Notes: a model not told the origin generated them from the letters alone. A stretch of DNA of 64,000 nucleotides from Roseateles_B flavus (GCF_039872765.1 NZ_JBDPZC010000005.1:310001-374000); one strand, 5' to 3'. Counted from the stretch's first letter, positions 49,709 through 59,861 are shown. Translations and numbers: made by a program.

Positions 49709-50491
49709 ATGAACAGCCCCAAGCGCCATCTCTACATCGTCAGCGGCAGCTCACGCGGCCTGGGCCTGGCCCTCGCGCGCGAGCTGCTGGCCAGCCCCGA
49801 GCACCAGGTCCTGGGCATTGCCCGGCGGGACAACGAAGCGCTCTACGGCCTGGCCGCCTCCACCGGCAGCGTGCTGCAGCAGTGGCGCCAGGACCTCGCC
49901 CAGCCCCTGCCCGTGGCTCAGGCCCTGAAGCAGTGGCTGCAGGCTCAAGCCCTGGACCGCTTCGACAGCCTCACGCTGATCAACAACGCCGGCGTGGTGA
50001 CCCACCCGGGCGCGGTGCAGGACACGCCCCTGGCCGAGCTGTCCAGTGCCCTGCGCGTGGGCGCGGAGGCGGCCCTGCTGCTCAGCGCGGCCTTCCTGGA
50101 CGCCTGCCGCCAGGTGCCGGGCGAGCTGCGCGTGCTGAACATCTCGTCCGGACTTGGGCGGCGCGCCATGGCTGGCACGGCGGCCTATTGCGCGGCCAAG
50201 GCGGCCATGGACCACCTGTCCCGGGCCATGGCCCTGGACGAGGCGCACCGGGCGAGCCAAGGGCTGAAGGCGGCCCGCATCGTCTCCCTGGCGCCGGGCG
50301 TCATCGACACCGACATGCAGCAGCAGCTGCGCAGCGCCGCACCCGGCGCGTTCCCGGACCAGCCGCGGTTCAGCGCCCTGAAGGCCGAACAGCAGCTCAG
50401 CAGCCCGGCCCAGACGGCCGCGGCCGTGCTGCGCTACCTGGCGCGGCCGGATTTCGGGGAGCAGGTGATCGCGGACGTGAGAGAGGCCTGA
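49709..50491 (+). CDS. Short-chain dehydrogenase/reductase
   Basis: A 260-residue SDR: nucleotide site VSGSSRGLGLALARELL (the TGxxxGxG variant), NNAG at about 92, catalytic Ser in LNISSGLG and Y-x-x-x-K in YCAAKAAMDHL. The SGSSRGLG form and length resemble sepiapterin-reductase-like or YueD-type enzymes. Substrate unknown. Follows the pseudouridine synthase by 48 bases; a separate function is likely. Confidence 0.82.
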   Translation: MNSPKRHLYIVSGSSRGLGLALARELLASPEHQVLGIARRDNEALYGLAASTGSVLQQWRQDLAQPLPVAQALKQWLQAQALDRFDSLTLINNAGVVTHPGAVQDTPLAELSSALRVGAEAALLLSAAFLDACRQVPGELRVLNISSGLGRRAMAGTAAYCAAKAAMDHLSRAMALDEAHRASQGLKAARIVSLAPGVIDTDMQQQLRSAAPGAFPDQPRFSALKAEQQLSSPAQTAAAVLRYLARPDFGEQVIADVREA

Positions 50492-50510
50492 GGCCAGCGG
50501 GCGCCGAGAC

Positions 50511-50546
50511 CCGCACCAGGGGCCGCACCAGGCCCCGCACCCTGGG
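50511..50546. repeat. Three tandem 12-bp repeats
   Basis: CCGCACCAGGGG, CCGCACCAGGCC and CCGCACCCTGGG back to back in the 68-base gap between the convergent SDR and CobD-like genes. They share the first seven bases exactly. Might form a small terminator-like hairpin; no T-run. Confidence 0.6.
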
Positions 50547-50559
50547 CCGGGCGGAGTGA

Positions 50560-51549
50560 TCAGCCCAGCAGATTGGCCAGCGTCAGCAAGGCCAGCAGGA
50601 ACATCCACAGCACCACGGAACGCCAGACCAGGCCCACCACGCTCTGCAGATGACCCAGCGCGGGCGGCATGCCAGGGGTGGAGCCTTCGGCGCGCGTGGC
50701 GTCCATGTCTCCCCCGGCCTCGAAGGTCTTGCTGCGATCCGGCGTGACGCCCGGCGCGGCCGAGCCGCCCAGCTGCACGCCCAGGGCCCCGGCGGCCGAG
50801 GCCAGGATGATGCCCTCGTTGGGGTGCATCCACAGGCCGGCGTCGCGCCGCCAGCCGTTCACCGCTTCCTCGAAGTTGCCGACGATGGCAAAGCCGGTGG
50901 CGGTCAGGCGGGCGGGCACGTAGTCCACCCAGCCGAAGAACTGGCGGGAGAGCTGCATCAGACGCTCATTGGTGGGCGCGTCGATGGTGCGGCTCTTGAA
51001 AGCCCAGTAGCGGCTGGCGAACTCGGCCATGCGATAGAGGATGGCGCCCGCCGGCCCCAGGCCCACGGTGGATAGCACGATGAACCAGAAGAACACGCCG
51101 AAGACATGGCGGTGCGCGGCCAGCAGCGAATGCTCGATCACATGGCGCAGCAGCTCGGTGCGGGGCAGCTCGCTGGCGTCCAGGTGCCGCCACTCGGCCA
51201 GCAGGCGGCGGGCCTCCAGCTCGTCGGCGCGCTCCAGGGCGTCGCGGATGTCGGTGAAGTAGTGGCTGAACTGCCGGAAGCCCAGGGTCAGGTACAGCAC
51301 CAGGACGTCCAGGGCCAGGGCGCCCAGCACGGTGAAGTGGCGCACCAGGCCGTAGATCGCCGCGGCCAGCAGCGCCGGCCCCAGCACCGTGATGCCCCAG
51401 ACGACCAGGGCGTGGCGTTCCTTGCCGGCGTCGAAGTTGCGACCCGTCCAGCGCACCCAGCTGATCACGCCCTCGTGCACGGCATTGCCATGCGGCAGCG
51501 GCTTGAGCTGCTCACAGATCAGGGCCAGCAGGACGGCGAAGAAGTTCAT
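50560..51549 (-). CDS. CobD/CbiB-like membrane protein
   Basis: A 329-residue inner-membrane protein of the CobD/CbiB-like family, related to the AmpE/cobalamin-side-chain enzyme. Several helices, FFAVLLALICEQLKPL at the start, FRQFSHYFTDIRDALERADELEARR in the soluble loop, and FGWVDYVPARLTATGFAIVG, which matches the conserved DxxPARLT region. No cobalamin genes are nearby, so a cobalamin role is uncertain; many Burkholderiales carry this lone homologue. Confidence 0.78.
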   Translation of the reverse strand: MNFFAVLLALICEQLKPLPHGNAVHEGVISWVRWTGRNFDAGKERHALVVWGITVLGPALLAAAIYGLVRHFTVLGALALDVLVLYLTLGFRQFSHYFTDIRDALERADELEARRLLAEWRHLDASELPRTELLRHVIEHSLLAAHRHVFGVFFWFIVLSTVGLGPAGAILYRMAEFASRYWAFKSRTIDAPTNERLMQLSRQFFGWVDYVPARLTATGFAIVGNFEEAVNGWRRDAGLWMHPNEGIILASAAGALGVQLGGSAAPGVTPDRSKTFEAGGDMDATRAEGSTPGMPPALGHLQSVVGLVWRSVVLWMFLLALLTLANLLG

Positions 51550-51578
51550 GGGCCCGCATGATAGCGGCCCTGCGCCCC

Positions 51579-52274
51579 TCAGGCGGAGAGGAAGCGGTAG
51601 AAGTTGCGCAGCATGGCAGCCGTCGCGCCCCAGATGAAGTACTCACGCGACACGCCAGCAAGATCTGACCCCGTCCAGGGCATGGAGAGGAACTGCCGCT
51701 CCCCCTCCTGCCAGCGGAAGACATGGCGCTGGTGGCGCGCCGGATCCATCAGAAAGGCCAGAGGCACCTCGAAGGCCTCGGCCACCTCGAACTCGTCCAG
51801 GACCAGGCGGAAGTCGGGCTGCACCAGGGCCACGACGGGATGCACCATGAAGGCCGTCACCGTGCGGTAGATGGGCAGCTGGCCCAGCACCTCCACCTGG
51901 TGTGGATGCAGGCCGATCTCCTCCTGGGCCTCGCGCAGGGCGGTGGCGACGGCGTCGGCATCCTCCGGCTCCGTGCGCCCGCCAGGGAAGCTGATCTGGC
52001 CGGCGTGGTCCCGCAGATGCGCCGTGCGCTGGGTCAGCAGCACCTGCAGACCGCCAGGGCGTTGGACCAGGGGCACCAGCACCGCCGCCGAGGCCGGCTC
52101 ACGCTGGGCCAGCACGCCGCCATCGCCCGGCAGCTCCGGCGCCCAGTCCGGCGGCGCACGGAAGCGGGCGCGCAGGGCCTCGGCCGTCAGCACTTCAGCC
52201 GGCACCGCCGGCAGACCGTCGTCACGGGAGGCCACCGGCACGGCGCGCGGATCGAGGATGGGCGGTCGAGTCAT
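51579..52274 (-). CDS. NUDIX hydrolase, CoA pyrophosphatase type
   Basis: A 231-residue NUDIX enzyme. The Nudix box GGRTEPEDADAVATALREAQ-EE-G is intact, and the preceding RTAHLRDHAGQISFPGG is the UPF0035 signature of CoA/acyl-CoA diphosphatases (NudL/YeaB). It splits CoA into phosphopantetheine and ADP. Start at ATG 52274; the open frame continues upstream but looks non-coding. Copy 5 of the interspersed motif is inside it. Confidence 0.85.
   Translation of the reverse strand: MTRPPILDPRAVPVASRDDGLPAVPAEVLTAEALRARFRAPPDWAPELPGDGGVLAQREPASAAVLVPLVQRPGGLQVLLTQRTAHLRDHAGQISFPGGRTEPEDADAVATALREAQEEIGLHPHQVEVLGQLPIYRTVTAFMVHPVVALVQPDFRLVLDEFEVAEAFEVPLAFLMDPARHQRHVFRWQEGERQFLSMPWTGSDLAGVSREYFIWGATAAMLRNFYRFLSA
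51658..51672 (+). repeat. Interspersed 15-bp motif, copy 5
   Basis: Plus strand GCAAGATCTGACCCC (one base from the main form) inside the NUDIX gene, encoding G-S-D-L-A on the gene strand. Confidence 0.65.
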
Positions 52275-52636
52275 CCGGCCAGCATAGCGCGAGCGCCCTG
52301 CCCCGGGCCTGCGCTGGGGCATGCATCCCCTGCTCTTCTCGAGCCTGAACTCCTTGCTCCGGCCGAGCACCTTGCGTCGTACCGAGGCGCGCAGGGCGCG
52401 CAGGGGCGAGTCTGGCATGGCATGCCTTCCTGGCCTGCGCTCAGTGCTTCTGCCCGGTGGTGGCGCCGTCCCGGCTGGGCGCCTTGCGTGGCGCCGAGGC
52501 GCGCAGCGGCCCGGAGCAGCGCGCGACCAGCCCCCACCCAACCGAGCCCAGGCCACAAAGCAAAAGCCCCGCGCATCACTGCAACGGGGCTTCCAGTCAT
52601 TCACCCTGGCCAGCGCAAGCCGGCCGGGGCGAAGGA
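52275..52636. other. Gap between NUDIX gene and gltA with an imperfect direct repeat
   Basis: About 360 bases. It holds the gltA terminator (52560-52594) and two 23-base stretches 20 of 23 alike, both TTGCGT----CCGAGGCGCGCAG, at 52372-52394 and 52484-52506. No convincing gene: the minus-strand frame that runs into the NUDIX gene is Arg/Pro-rich and lacks a start with a ribosome site. Confidence 0.5.
52560..52594 (-). terminator. Rho-independent terminator after gltA
   Basis: On the minus strand AAGCCCCG, a 13-base loop, then CGGGGCTT and TTGCTTTG: an 8-bp GC-rich stem followed by a T-rich tract, about 45 bases past the gltA stop. Confidence 0.75.
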
Positions 52637-53947
<1,311 letters not shown>

Positions 53948-53997
53948 GGGGCGTTCCTTATGACTTCTTGGAAAAACAGGTCAGCGGCGCTGACAGA

Positions 53998-54318
53998 TCA
54001 GAGGGGGGTCCTGAGCATGCCCAGGACCTCCAGCAGTTCGGGCGTGACCGACTCGCCCTCGGGCTCCTTGCGCGCCAGCAGGAGGTCCATCAGATCGTTG
54101 TCCGACAGGTCCATCAGCTGGCGCAGGCCTTCGGCCTGACGCTCGGTCAGCACGGTCTCGTAACGTTTGAAGAACCGCTCAATGAAGAGGTCATTCTCCA
54201 GCAGTCCGCGGCGGCAGCGCCACTTCAGTTTGGAGAGGGCTCTCTCGTCGATGAGGGCATCGGACAAGGTTGTCACGAATGAAGGCCTTTGCAAAGAGTC
54301 CAGGGCGGATCCGGGCAT
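53998..54318 (-). CDS. sdhE: FAD assembly factor SdhE
   Basis: A 106-residue SdhE/Sdh5 family protein, with the hallmark RRGLLENDLFIERFF (R-G-x-x-E) that docks on SdhA and promotes covalent flavinylation. The start overlaps the sdhB stop (TGATG). Some homologues begin further in (at SDALIDERALSKLKWR), but the overlap supports ATG 54318. Between sdhB and gltA, as is usual in Betaproteobacteria. Confidence 0.92.
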   Translation of the reverse strand: MPGSALDSLQRPSFVTTLSDALIDERALSKLKWRCRRGLLENDLFIERFFKRYETVLTERQAEGLRQLMDLSDNDLMDLLLARKEPEGESVTPELLEVLGMLRTPL

Positions 54319-55025
54319 CAGACGGCGCGACGCACCATCAGTTCCTTGATCTTGCCGATGGCCTTGGTGGGGTTCAGGCCCTTGGGGCAGACGTCCACGC
54401 AGTTCATGATGGTGTGGCAGCGGAACAGGCGGTACGGGTCCTCGAGGTTGTCGAGGCGCTCCGCGGTGGCCTGATCACGGCTGTCCGCGATGAAGCGGTA
54501 GGCCTGCAGCAGACCGGCAGGGCCCACGAACTTGTCGGGGTTCCACCAGAAGCTCGGGCAGCTCGTGGAGCAGCTGGCGCACAGGATGCACTCGTACAGG
54601 CCGTCCAGCTCCTCGCGTTCCTCCGGCGACTGCAGGCGCTCCTTGTCGGGCAGCGGCGTGTCGTTCACCAGGTAGGGCTTGATGGAGTGGTACTGCTTGA
54701 AGAACTGCGTCATGTCCACGATCAGGTCGCGGACCACGGGCAGGCCCGGCAGCGGCTTGAGCACCACCACCTGCGGCAGCGAGCGCATGTTCGTCAGGCA
54801 GGCCAGGCCGTTCTTGCCATTGATGTTCATGGCATCGGAACCGCAGACGCCCTCGCGGCAGGAGCGGCGGAAGCTCAGCGTGGGGTCCACGGCCTTGAGC
54901 TTGATCAGCGCGTCCAGCAGCATGCGTTCGTTGCCCTCGAGCTCGATCTCGAGGGTCTGCATGTAGGGCTTGGCGTCCTTGTCCGGGTCGTAGCGGTAGA
55001 TCTGGAAGGTACGTTTTTGGCTCAT
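54318..55025 (-). CDS. sdhB: Succinate dehydrogenase iron-sulfur subunit
   Basis: A 235-residue subunit carrying three clusters: [2Fe-2S] CREGVCGSDAMNINGKNGLAC, [4Fe-4S] CILCASCSTSCPSFWW, and [3Fe-4S] CHTIMNCVDVCPKG. It passes electrons from SdhA FAD to ubiquinone at the membrane. Ten bases after sdhA. Full length. Confidence 0.97.
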   Translation of the reverse strand: MSQKRTFQIYRYDPDKDAKPYMQTLEIELEGNERMLLDALIKLKAVDPTLSFRRSCREGVCGSDAMNINGKNGLACLTNMRSLPQVVVLKPLPGLPVVRDLIVDMTQFFKQYHSIKPYLVNDTPLPDKERLQSPEEREELDGLYECILCASCSTSCPSFWWNPDKFVGPAGLLQAYRFIADSRDQATAERLDNLEDPYRLFRCHTIMNCVDVCPKGLNPTKAIGKIKELMVRRAV

Positions 55026-55035
55026 GTTCTTGTCC

Positions 55036-56811
55036 TCAGAAGGTACGCACCTTGGGCGGCACAGATTCCACGGTCAGCGGGGTCAGCTTGACCGGCTTGT
55101 AGTCCAGGCGATTGCCTTCGGAGTACCACAGGGTGTGCTTCATCCAGTTCGCGTCGTCGCGGTTGGGGAAGTCATCGTGGGCGTGGGCGCCACGGGACTC
55201 CGGACGGGCGGCGGCCGAGGTCATCGTGGCCTTGGCGGCCTCGATCAGGTTCTCGACTTCCAGGGCCTCGACACGCGCGGTGTTGAAGACCTTGGACTTG
55301 TCCTTCAGACCGATGGACTTCACGCGCTCGGCGACTTCCATGATCTTCTTGACGCCTTCGTCCATCACGGCCTGCGTGCGGAACACGCCGGCGTGCTTCT
55401 GCATGGTCGAGCGGATATCGTTGGCGACGTCCTGGGCGTATTCGCCATTGGAGGCCGACTCCAGGCGCGCCAGGCGGGCCAGGGTCTGGTCGGCGGCATC
55501 CTTGGGCAGGGGCTTGTGCTCGCGGTTCTTGAGGTTGAACTCGACGATGTGCTTGCCCGCCGCACGGCCGAACACCACCAGATCCAGCAGCGAGTTGGTG
55601 CCCAGGCGGTTGGCGCCGTGCACCGACACGCAGGAGCACTCGCCCACCGCGTACAGGCCGTTGATGACCTCGTTGGGGTTGCCGTTCTTGGGCACGACCA
55701 CCTGACCGTTGATGTTGGTGGGGATGCCACCCATCTGGTAGTGGATGGTCGGCACCACGGGGATCGGCTCCTTGGTGATGTCGACGTTGGCGAAGTTGTG
55801 GCCGATCTCGAACACCGAGGGCAGACGCTTCATGATCGTCTCGGCGCCCAGGTGGGTCATGTCCAGCAGCACATAGTCCTTGTTGGGACCGCAGCCACGG
55901 CCTTCCTTGATTTCCTGGTCCATGGAGCGGGACACGAAGTCACGCGGGGCCAGGTCCTTCAGGGTCGGGGCGTAGCGTTCCATGAAGCGCTCACCGTTGG
56001 CGTTGCGCAGGATGGCACCTTCGCCGCGGCAGCCTTCGGTCAGCAGCACGCCCGCGCCGGCCACGCCGGTGGGGTGGAACTGCCAGAACTCCATGTCTTC
56101 CAGCGGGATGCCGGCACGCGCCGCCATACCCAGGCCGTCGCCGGTGTTGATGAAGGCGTTGGTCGAGGCCGCGTAGATGCGGCCGGCACCGCCGGTGGCC
56201 ATCAGCACGGTCTTGGCCTGCAGGATGTGGACCTCGCCGGTCTCCATTTCCAACGCGGTCACGCCGACCACGTCGCCCTCGGCGTCGCGGATGACGTCCA
56301 GGGCCATCCACTCCACGAAGAACTGCGTCTTGGCCTTGACGTTCTGCTGATACAGGGTGTGCAGCAGCGCGTGGCCGGTGCGGTCCGCCGCGGCGCAGGC
56401 GCGCTGCACGGGCTTCTCACCGTAGTTGGCCGTGTGGCCGCCGAAGGGGCGCTGGTAGATGGTGCCGTCCGGGTTGCGGTCGAAGGGCATGCCGAAGTGT
56501 TCGAGTTCGTACACGACCTTCGGGGCCTCTCGGCACATGAACTCGATGGCGTCCTGGTCACCCAGCCAGTCCGAGCCCTTGACGGTGTCGAAGAAGTGGT
56601 AGTGCCAGTTGTCTTCCGACATATTGCCCAGCGAGGCACCGATGCCGCCCTGGGCAGCCACAGTGTGCGAGCGGGTCGGGAAGACCTTGGACAGCACGGC
56701 CACGTTCAGGCCGGCCAGCGAGAGTTGCAGCGAGGCGCGCATGCCGGAACCACCGGCACCCACGATCACCACGTCAAATTTGCGCTTTGCGAGCGAGCTT
56801 CCAACTTGCAT
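55036..56811 (-). CDS. sdhA: Succinate dehydrogenase flavoprotein subunit
   Basis: A 591-residue flavoprotein oxidising succinate to fumarate. The FAD site VVIVGAGGSGMRASLQLS is at the start, the covalent-FAD His in SHTVAAQGG, and the active-site region HGANRLGTNSLLDLVVFG with substrate Arg. Length as expected. The sdhD stop lies three bases upstream. GAGG ribosome site. Confidence 0.97.
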   Translation of the reverse strand: MQVGSSLAKRKFDVVIVGAGGSGMRASLQLSLAGLNVAVLSKVFPTRSHTVAAQGGIGASLGNMSEDNWHYHFFDTVKGSDWLGDQDAIEFMCREAPKVVYELEHFGMPFDRNPDGTIYQRPFGGHTANYGEKPVQRACAAADRTGHALLHTLYQQNVKAKTQFFVEWMALDVIRDAEGDVVGVTALEMETGEVHILQAKTVLMATGGAGRIYAASTNAFINTGDGLGMAARAGIPLEDMEFWQFHPTGVAGAGVLLTEGCRGEGAILRNANGERFMERYAPTLKDLAPRDFVSRSMDQEIKEGRGCGPNKDYVLLDMTHLGAETIMKRLPSVFEIGHNFANVDITKEPIPVVPTIHYQMGGIPTNINGQVVVPKNGNPNEVINGLYAVGECSCVSVHGANRLGTNSLLDLVVFGRAAGKHIVEFNLKNREHKPLPKDAADQTLARLARLESASNGEYAQDVANDIRSTMQKHAGVFRTQAVMDEGVKKIMEVAERVKSIGLKDKSKVFNTARVEALEVENLIEAAKATMTSAAARPESRGAHAHDDFPNRDDANWMKHTLWYSEGNRLDYKPVKLTPLTVESVPPKVRTF

Positions 56812-56814
56812 TTT

Positions 56815-57177
56815 TTACAGCCTCCAGAGGACTTGGATCGCCCAACCCGCGCAACCCACCAACCAGACCAGGGTGAACACGTGCAGGGCCAGGCGAACGC
56901 CCACGGCCGGCACGTAGTCCATCCAGATGTCGCGCACACCGACCCAGGCGTGGTACGCCAGGGAGATGATGGTCGCGAAGGTCACGAACTTCATCCATTG
57001 CTGCGAGAAGATGCCCGACCACAGCTCGTAGCCCAGGGGCTGCTTGGTGAACAGGATCTGGGCCAGCAGCACGATGGTGAACAGGGCCATCAGCACGGCC
57101 GTTGCACGCTGGGCCATCCAGTCGCGCAGGCCATAGTGCGCACCGCTGACGATGCGCTTGGTTCCGTAAGTACTCAT
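56815..57177 (-). CDS. sdhD: Succinate dehydrogenase membrane anchor SdhD
   Basis: A 120-residue membrane anchor with three helices. LRDWMAQRATAVLMALFTIV holds the R near the quinone site, and SLAYHAWVGVRDIWMDYV holds the haem-b His and the quinone-site Asp/Tyr. Twenty bases after sdhC. Confidence 0.93.
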   Translation of the reverse strand: MSTYGTKRIVSGAHYGLRDWMAQRATAVLMALFTIVLLAQILFTKQPLGYELWSGIFSQQWMKFVTFATIISLAYHAWVGVRDIWMDYVPAVGVRLALHVFTLVWLVGCAGWAIQVLWRL

Positions 57178-57197
57178 TCTGTGAACCTCAGTCTTGA

Positions 57198-57644
57198 TCA
57201 GTACAGGCCGAACAGCTTGGCGCCCAGGGCCAGGGTCAGCAGCACGGACAGCGACAGCGTCAGCACGGCGCTGGAACGGCCCTGCTCCTTGCTCACGCTG
57301 TGGGTGGCATCCATCCAGAGGTGGCGCACGCCGGCGATGAAGTGATGCAGATAGCCCCAGATCAGGGCCAGCGTCACCAGCTTGACCAGCACGCCGGGAA
57401 TGGGACCCAGGCCCGCCACGAAGGCGTTCTTGAACACGTCGAAGGAGATCTCGGTGCTCAGGCTGGTGTCCAGCATCCAGATGACGAAGGGCAGCAGCAG
57501 GAACATCAGCAAGCCGCTGATGCGATGCAGGATGGAGACGAAACCCGCCGCGGGCAGTCGGTACGTCCGCACATCGGTAAAGATGTTGATGTTGCGGTAG
57601 ACCGGCCGTTGCTTTGTCGTCGTGGAGGAGGAGATGTCCGTCAT
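57198..57644 (-). CDS. sdhC: Succinate dehydrogenase cytochrome b556 subunit SdhC
   Basis: A 148-residue membrane anchor: PVYRNINIFTDVRTYRLP, then FVSILHRISGLLMFLLLPF (the quinone-site Ser/Arg H-R-xS-G motif), and HHFIAGVRHLWMD with the haem His. ATG 57644 chosen with AAAGG upstream. First sdh gene, 101 bases after the GntR gene. Confidence 0.94.
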   Translation of the reverse strand: MTDISSSTTTKQRPVYRNINIFTDVRTYRLPAAGFVSILHRISGLLMFLLLPFVIWMLDTSLSTEISFDVFKNAFVAGLGPIPGVLVKLVTLALIWGYLHHFIAGVRHLWMDATHSVSKEQGRSSAVLTLSLSVLLTLALGAKLFGLY

Positions 57645-57697
57645 ACCCGACCTTTGGTAATCAATGTGAAACCTGAGGATTTTATTGCAACGCAACA

Positions 57698-57712
57698 GGG
57701 TCAGGCCTTGCC
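57698..57712 (-). repeat. Interspersed 15-bp motif, divergent copy 6
   Basis: Minus strand GGCAAGGCCTGACCC, a near copy, in the leader between gntR and sdhC. Confidence 0.5.
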
Positions 57713-57745
57713 TTTCACCGCTGCGAACCTCTTTCTTTCAGAGGG

Positions 57746-58549
57746 TCAATTCAGATCGTTGCGATAAAAGTGTGTGGAAGTGTTGTAGAGGCCCCGCCGA
57801 AGCTCCACCGGACGATCGCCATAGGTGAAAGACAGGCGCTCCACACTCAGCAGCGGCGCACCGACCTCCACCTGCAGCAGCGCGGCAACCTCTTCATCGG
57901 CCGCCACGGCCCGGATCTTTTCCTGGGCACGGATCATCTGCACCCCGAACTCCGACTCGAACAAACCATAGAAAGGACCGCGGTGCTGGTTCAGCAGCTC
58001 GGTCGTCAAACCCTTGAACAGGCTGCCCGGCAGCCAGATGTCATCCAGCACCACCGGACGGCCCTTGCTGTGCAGCAGGCGGCGCACCTCGACCATGGCG
58101 TCGCCCGCACGCATCTGCAGCTGGCGGGCGATCCAGGCCGGCGCACGCTGGCGGCGGCAGTCCAGCAGCTGGCGGCCCAGGCCCGGTTCCTGGTCTTCAT
58201 CAGGCATCAGGCGCAGGAAGCGGTACTGCTGTTTCTGCTCCGCATGCGTGGCGACGAACGTGCCCTTGCCCTGGCGGCGCACCAGCAGATTCTCGGCCGC
58301 AAGTTCGTCAATAGCCTTACGGACCGTGCCCTGGCTGACGCCGAAGCTGGCGGCCAGCTCCATCTCGCTGGGAATGGCCTCGCCGGCCTTCCAGGCGCCG
58401 GCCTGGAGGCGCTGGATGATCAGGCCCTTGATCTGGCGATACAGCGGCGAGAACGCGGGCGACGCCTGCCCGCCGGACGCGCCGGACGCAGCCTCGCCAC
58501 GCTGGAGCGCAGGGCCAGGCGTGCTCGGGACTGCAGGTGGATTCGGCAT
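57746..58549 (-). CDS. GntR-family regulator with UTRA domain (HutC type)
   Basis: A 267-residue regulator: winged helix at about 35-100 (PLYRQIKGLIIQRLQAGAWK; SFGVSQGTVRKAIDELAAENLL) and a UTRA effector domain to the end (DIWLPGSLFKGLT; SVERLSFTYGDRPVELRRG). Upstream of and in line with sdhCDAB-sdhE-gltA and divergent from mdh, it probably regulates TCA genes in response to an organic acid. ATG 58549; an upstream TTG at 58609 has a better ribosome site. An 18-bp palindrome lies 63 bases upstream. Confidence 0.85.
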   Translation of the reverse strand: MPNPPAVPSTPGPALQRGEAASGASGGQASPAFSPLYRQIKGLIIQRLQAGAWKAGEAIPSEMELAASFGVSQGTVRKAIDELAAENLLVRRQGKGTFVATHAEQKQQYRFLRLMPDEDQEPGLGRQLLDCRRQRAPAWIARQLQMRAGDAMVEVRRLLHSKGRPVVLDDIWLPGSLFKGLTTELLNQHRGPFYGLFESEFGVQMIRAQEKIRAVAADEEVAALLQVEVGAPLLSVERLSFTYGDRPVELRRGLYNTSTHFYRNDLN

Positions 58550-58854
58550 GGCCAGGATTCGAGCACAGGGCACCCTGCCCCGTCGAGCGGATTCCGTAAA
58601 TCCTCTCAAAAATGTCTTCTATAAGACATAAGACAGTCAGTTTTATGCAAAGGACCCCGCATAATCTCGCCTGCCCGGCCTCAAGTGGCAGCGTTGAAAT
58701 GGGTCAATAGGGGAAACGCCCGGACTCTGACCTACACTTGCGGCCACCGCGCCGCCGCCTGCCCGCCCTTCGGTCTCGCTCGTTTCAGGATGACCGCCGT
58801 GCACCGCAACCAGTGGCGCCACGAACAGCTTTTTCATCCTTTTCGGAGACCTCC
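58550..58854. promoter_or_regulatory. Divergent promoter region gntR / mdh
   Basis: A 305-base non-coding stretch between the two divergent genes. It holds the ATGTCTT palindrome at 58612-58629, an overlapping direct repeat (ATAAGAC twice) and the mdh ribosome site GGAG just before 58855. No gene seen. Confidence 0.6.
58612..58629. promoter_or_regulatory. Palindrome ATGTCTTCTATAAGACAT, probable GntR operator
   Basis: Seven-base arms ATGTCTT/AAGACAT match perfectly, with one mismatched pair in the centre. A second partial half site AAGAC follows immediately. Position 63 bases before gntR and 225 before mdh fits autoregulation. Confidence 0.65.
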
Positions 58855-59841
58855 ATGAGCAAGAAACCCGTTCGCGTTGCCGTCACCGGCGCCGCAGGCC
58901 AGATCGGCTACGCCCTGCTGTTCCGCATCGCCTCCGGCGAAATGCTGGGCAAGGACCAGCCCGTCATCCTGCAGTTGCTGGAGATCCCCGACGAGAAGGC
59001 CCAGAACGCGCTGAAGGGCGTGATCATGGAACTGGAAGATTGCGCCTTCCCGCTGCTGGCCGGCATCGAGGCCCACAGCGATCCGATGACCGCCTTCAAG
59101 GACACCGACTTCGCCCTGCTGGTCGGCGCCCGCCCCCGCGGCCCCGGCATGGAGCGTTCGGACCTGCTGGCCGCCAACGCCCAGATCTTCACGGTGCAGG
59201 GCAAGGCCCTGAACGCCGTGGCCTCGCGCAACGTCAAGGTGCTGGTCGTGGGCAACCCCGCCAACACCAATGCCTACATCGCGATGAAGTCGGCCCCGGA
59301 CCTGCCGGCCAAGAACTTCACCGCCATGCTGCGCCTGGACCACAACCGCGCGGCCTCGCAGATCGCCGCCAAGACCGGCAAGGCCGTGGCCGACATCGAA
59401 AAGCTGGCCGTGTGGGGCAACCACTCGCCCACGATGTACGCCGACTACCGCTACGCCACCATCGGCGGCCAGTCGGTCAAGGCCATGATCAACGACGAGC
59501 AGTGGAACCGTGAAGTGTTCCTGCCGACCGTCGGCAAGCGCGGCGCCGCCATCATCGCCGCCCGCGGCCTGTCCTCGGCCGCCTCGGCCGCCAATGCCGC
59601 CATCGACCACATGCGCGACTGGGCCCTGGGCACCAACGGCAAGTGGGTCACCATGGGCATCCCGTCCAAGGGCGAGTACGGCATCCCCGCCGAAGTGATG
59701 TTCGGCTACCCCGTGACCTGCGAGAACGGCGAGTACAAGATCGTCGAGGGCCTGGAGATCGATGCCTTCTCGCAAGAGTGCATCAACAAGACCCTCAACG
59801 AACTGCTGGAAGAGCAGAACGGCGTCAAGCACCTGCTGTAA
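58855..59841 (+). CDS. mdh: Malate dehydrogenase
   Basis: A 328-residue NAD-dependent malate dehydrogenase of the cytosolic/betaproteobacterial type. NAD site GAAGQIGYALLFRIASG, substrate Arg loop GARPRGPGMERSDLL, catalytic RLDHNRA and the His in WGNHSPTMYAD are all present. Interconverts malate and oxaloacetate. Start at ATG 58855 with GGAG. Ends before a hairpin pair. Confidence 0.96.
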   Translation: MSKKPVRVAVTGAAGQIGYALLFRIASGEMLGKDQPVILQLLEIPDEKAQNALKGVIMELEDCAFPLLAGIEAHSDPMTAFKDTDFALLVGARPRGPGMERSDLLAANAQIFTVQGKALNAVASRNVKVLVVGNPANTNAYIAMKSAPDLPAKNFTAMLRLDHNRAASQIAAKTGKAVADIEKLAVWGNHSPTMYADYRYATIGGQSVKAMINDEQWNREVFLPTVGKRGAAIIAARGLSSAASAANAAIDHMRDWALGTNGKWVTMGIPSKGEYGIPAEVMFGYPVTCENGEYKIVEGLEIDAFSQECINKTLNELLEEQNGVKHLL

Positions 59842-59861
59842 TCAGCGCAGCGCCTGACAGC

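Noticed and set aside
50511..50546. Tandem repeats considered as a CRISPR fragment
   Set aside because: Units are 12 bases, adjacent with no spacers, and no cas genes exist nearby.
55024..57345. Long plus-strand open frame opposite sdhA and sdhD
   Set aside because: Antisense shadow of the sdh genes; Val/His/Gly-rich, no motif.
58643..58837. Small minus-strand frame in the gntR/mdh promoter region
   Set aside because: No ribosome site or family; lies within a region better explained as promoter.
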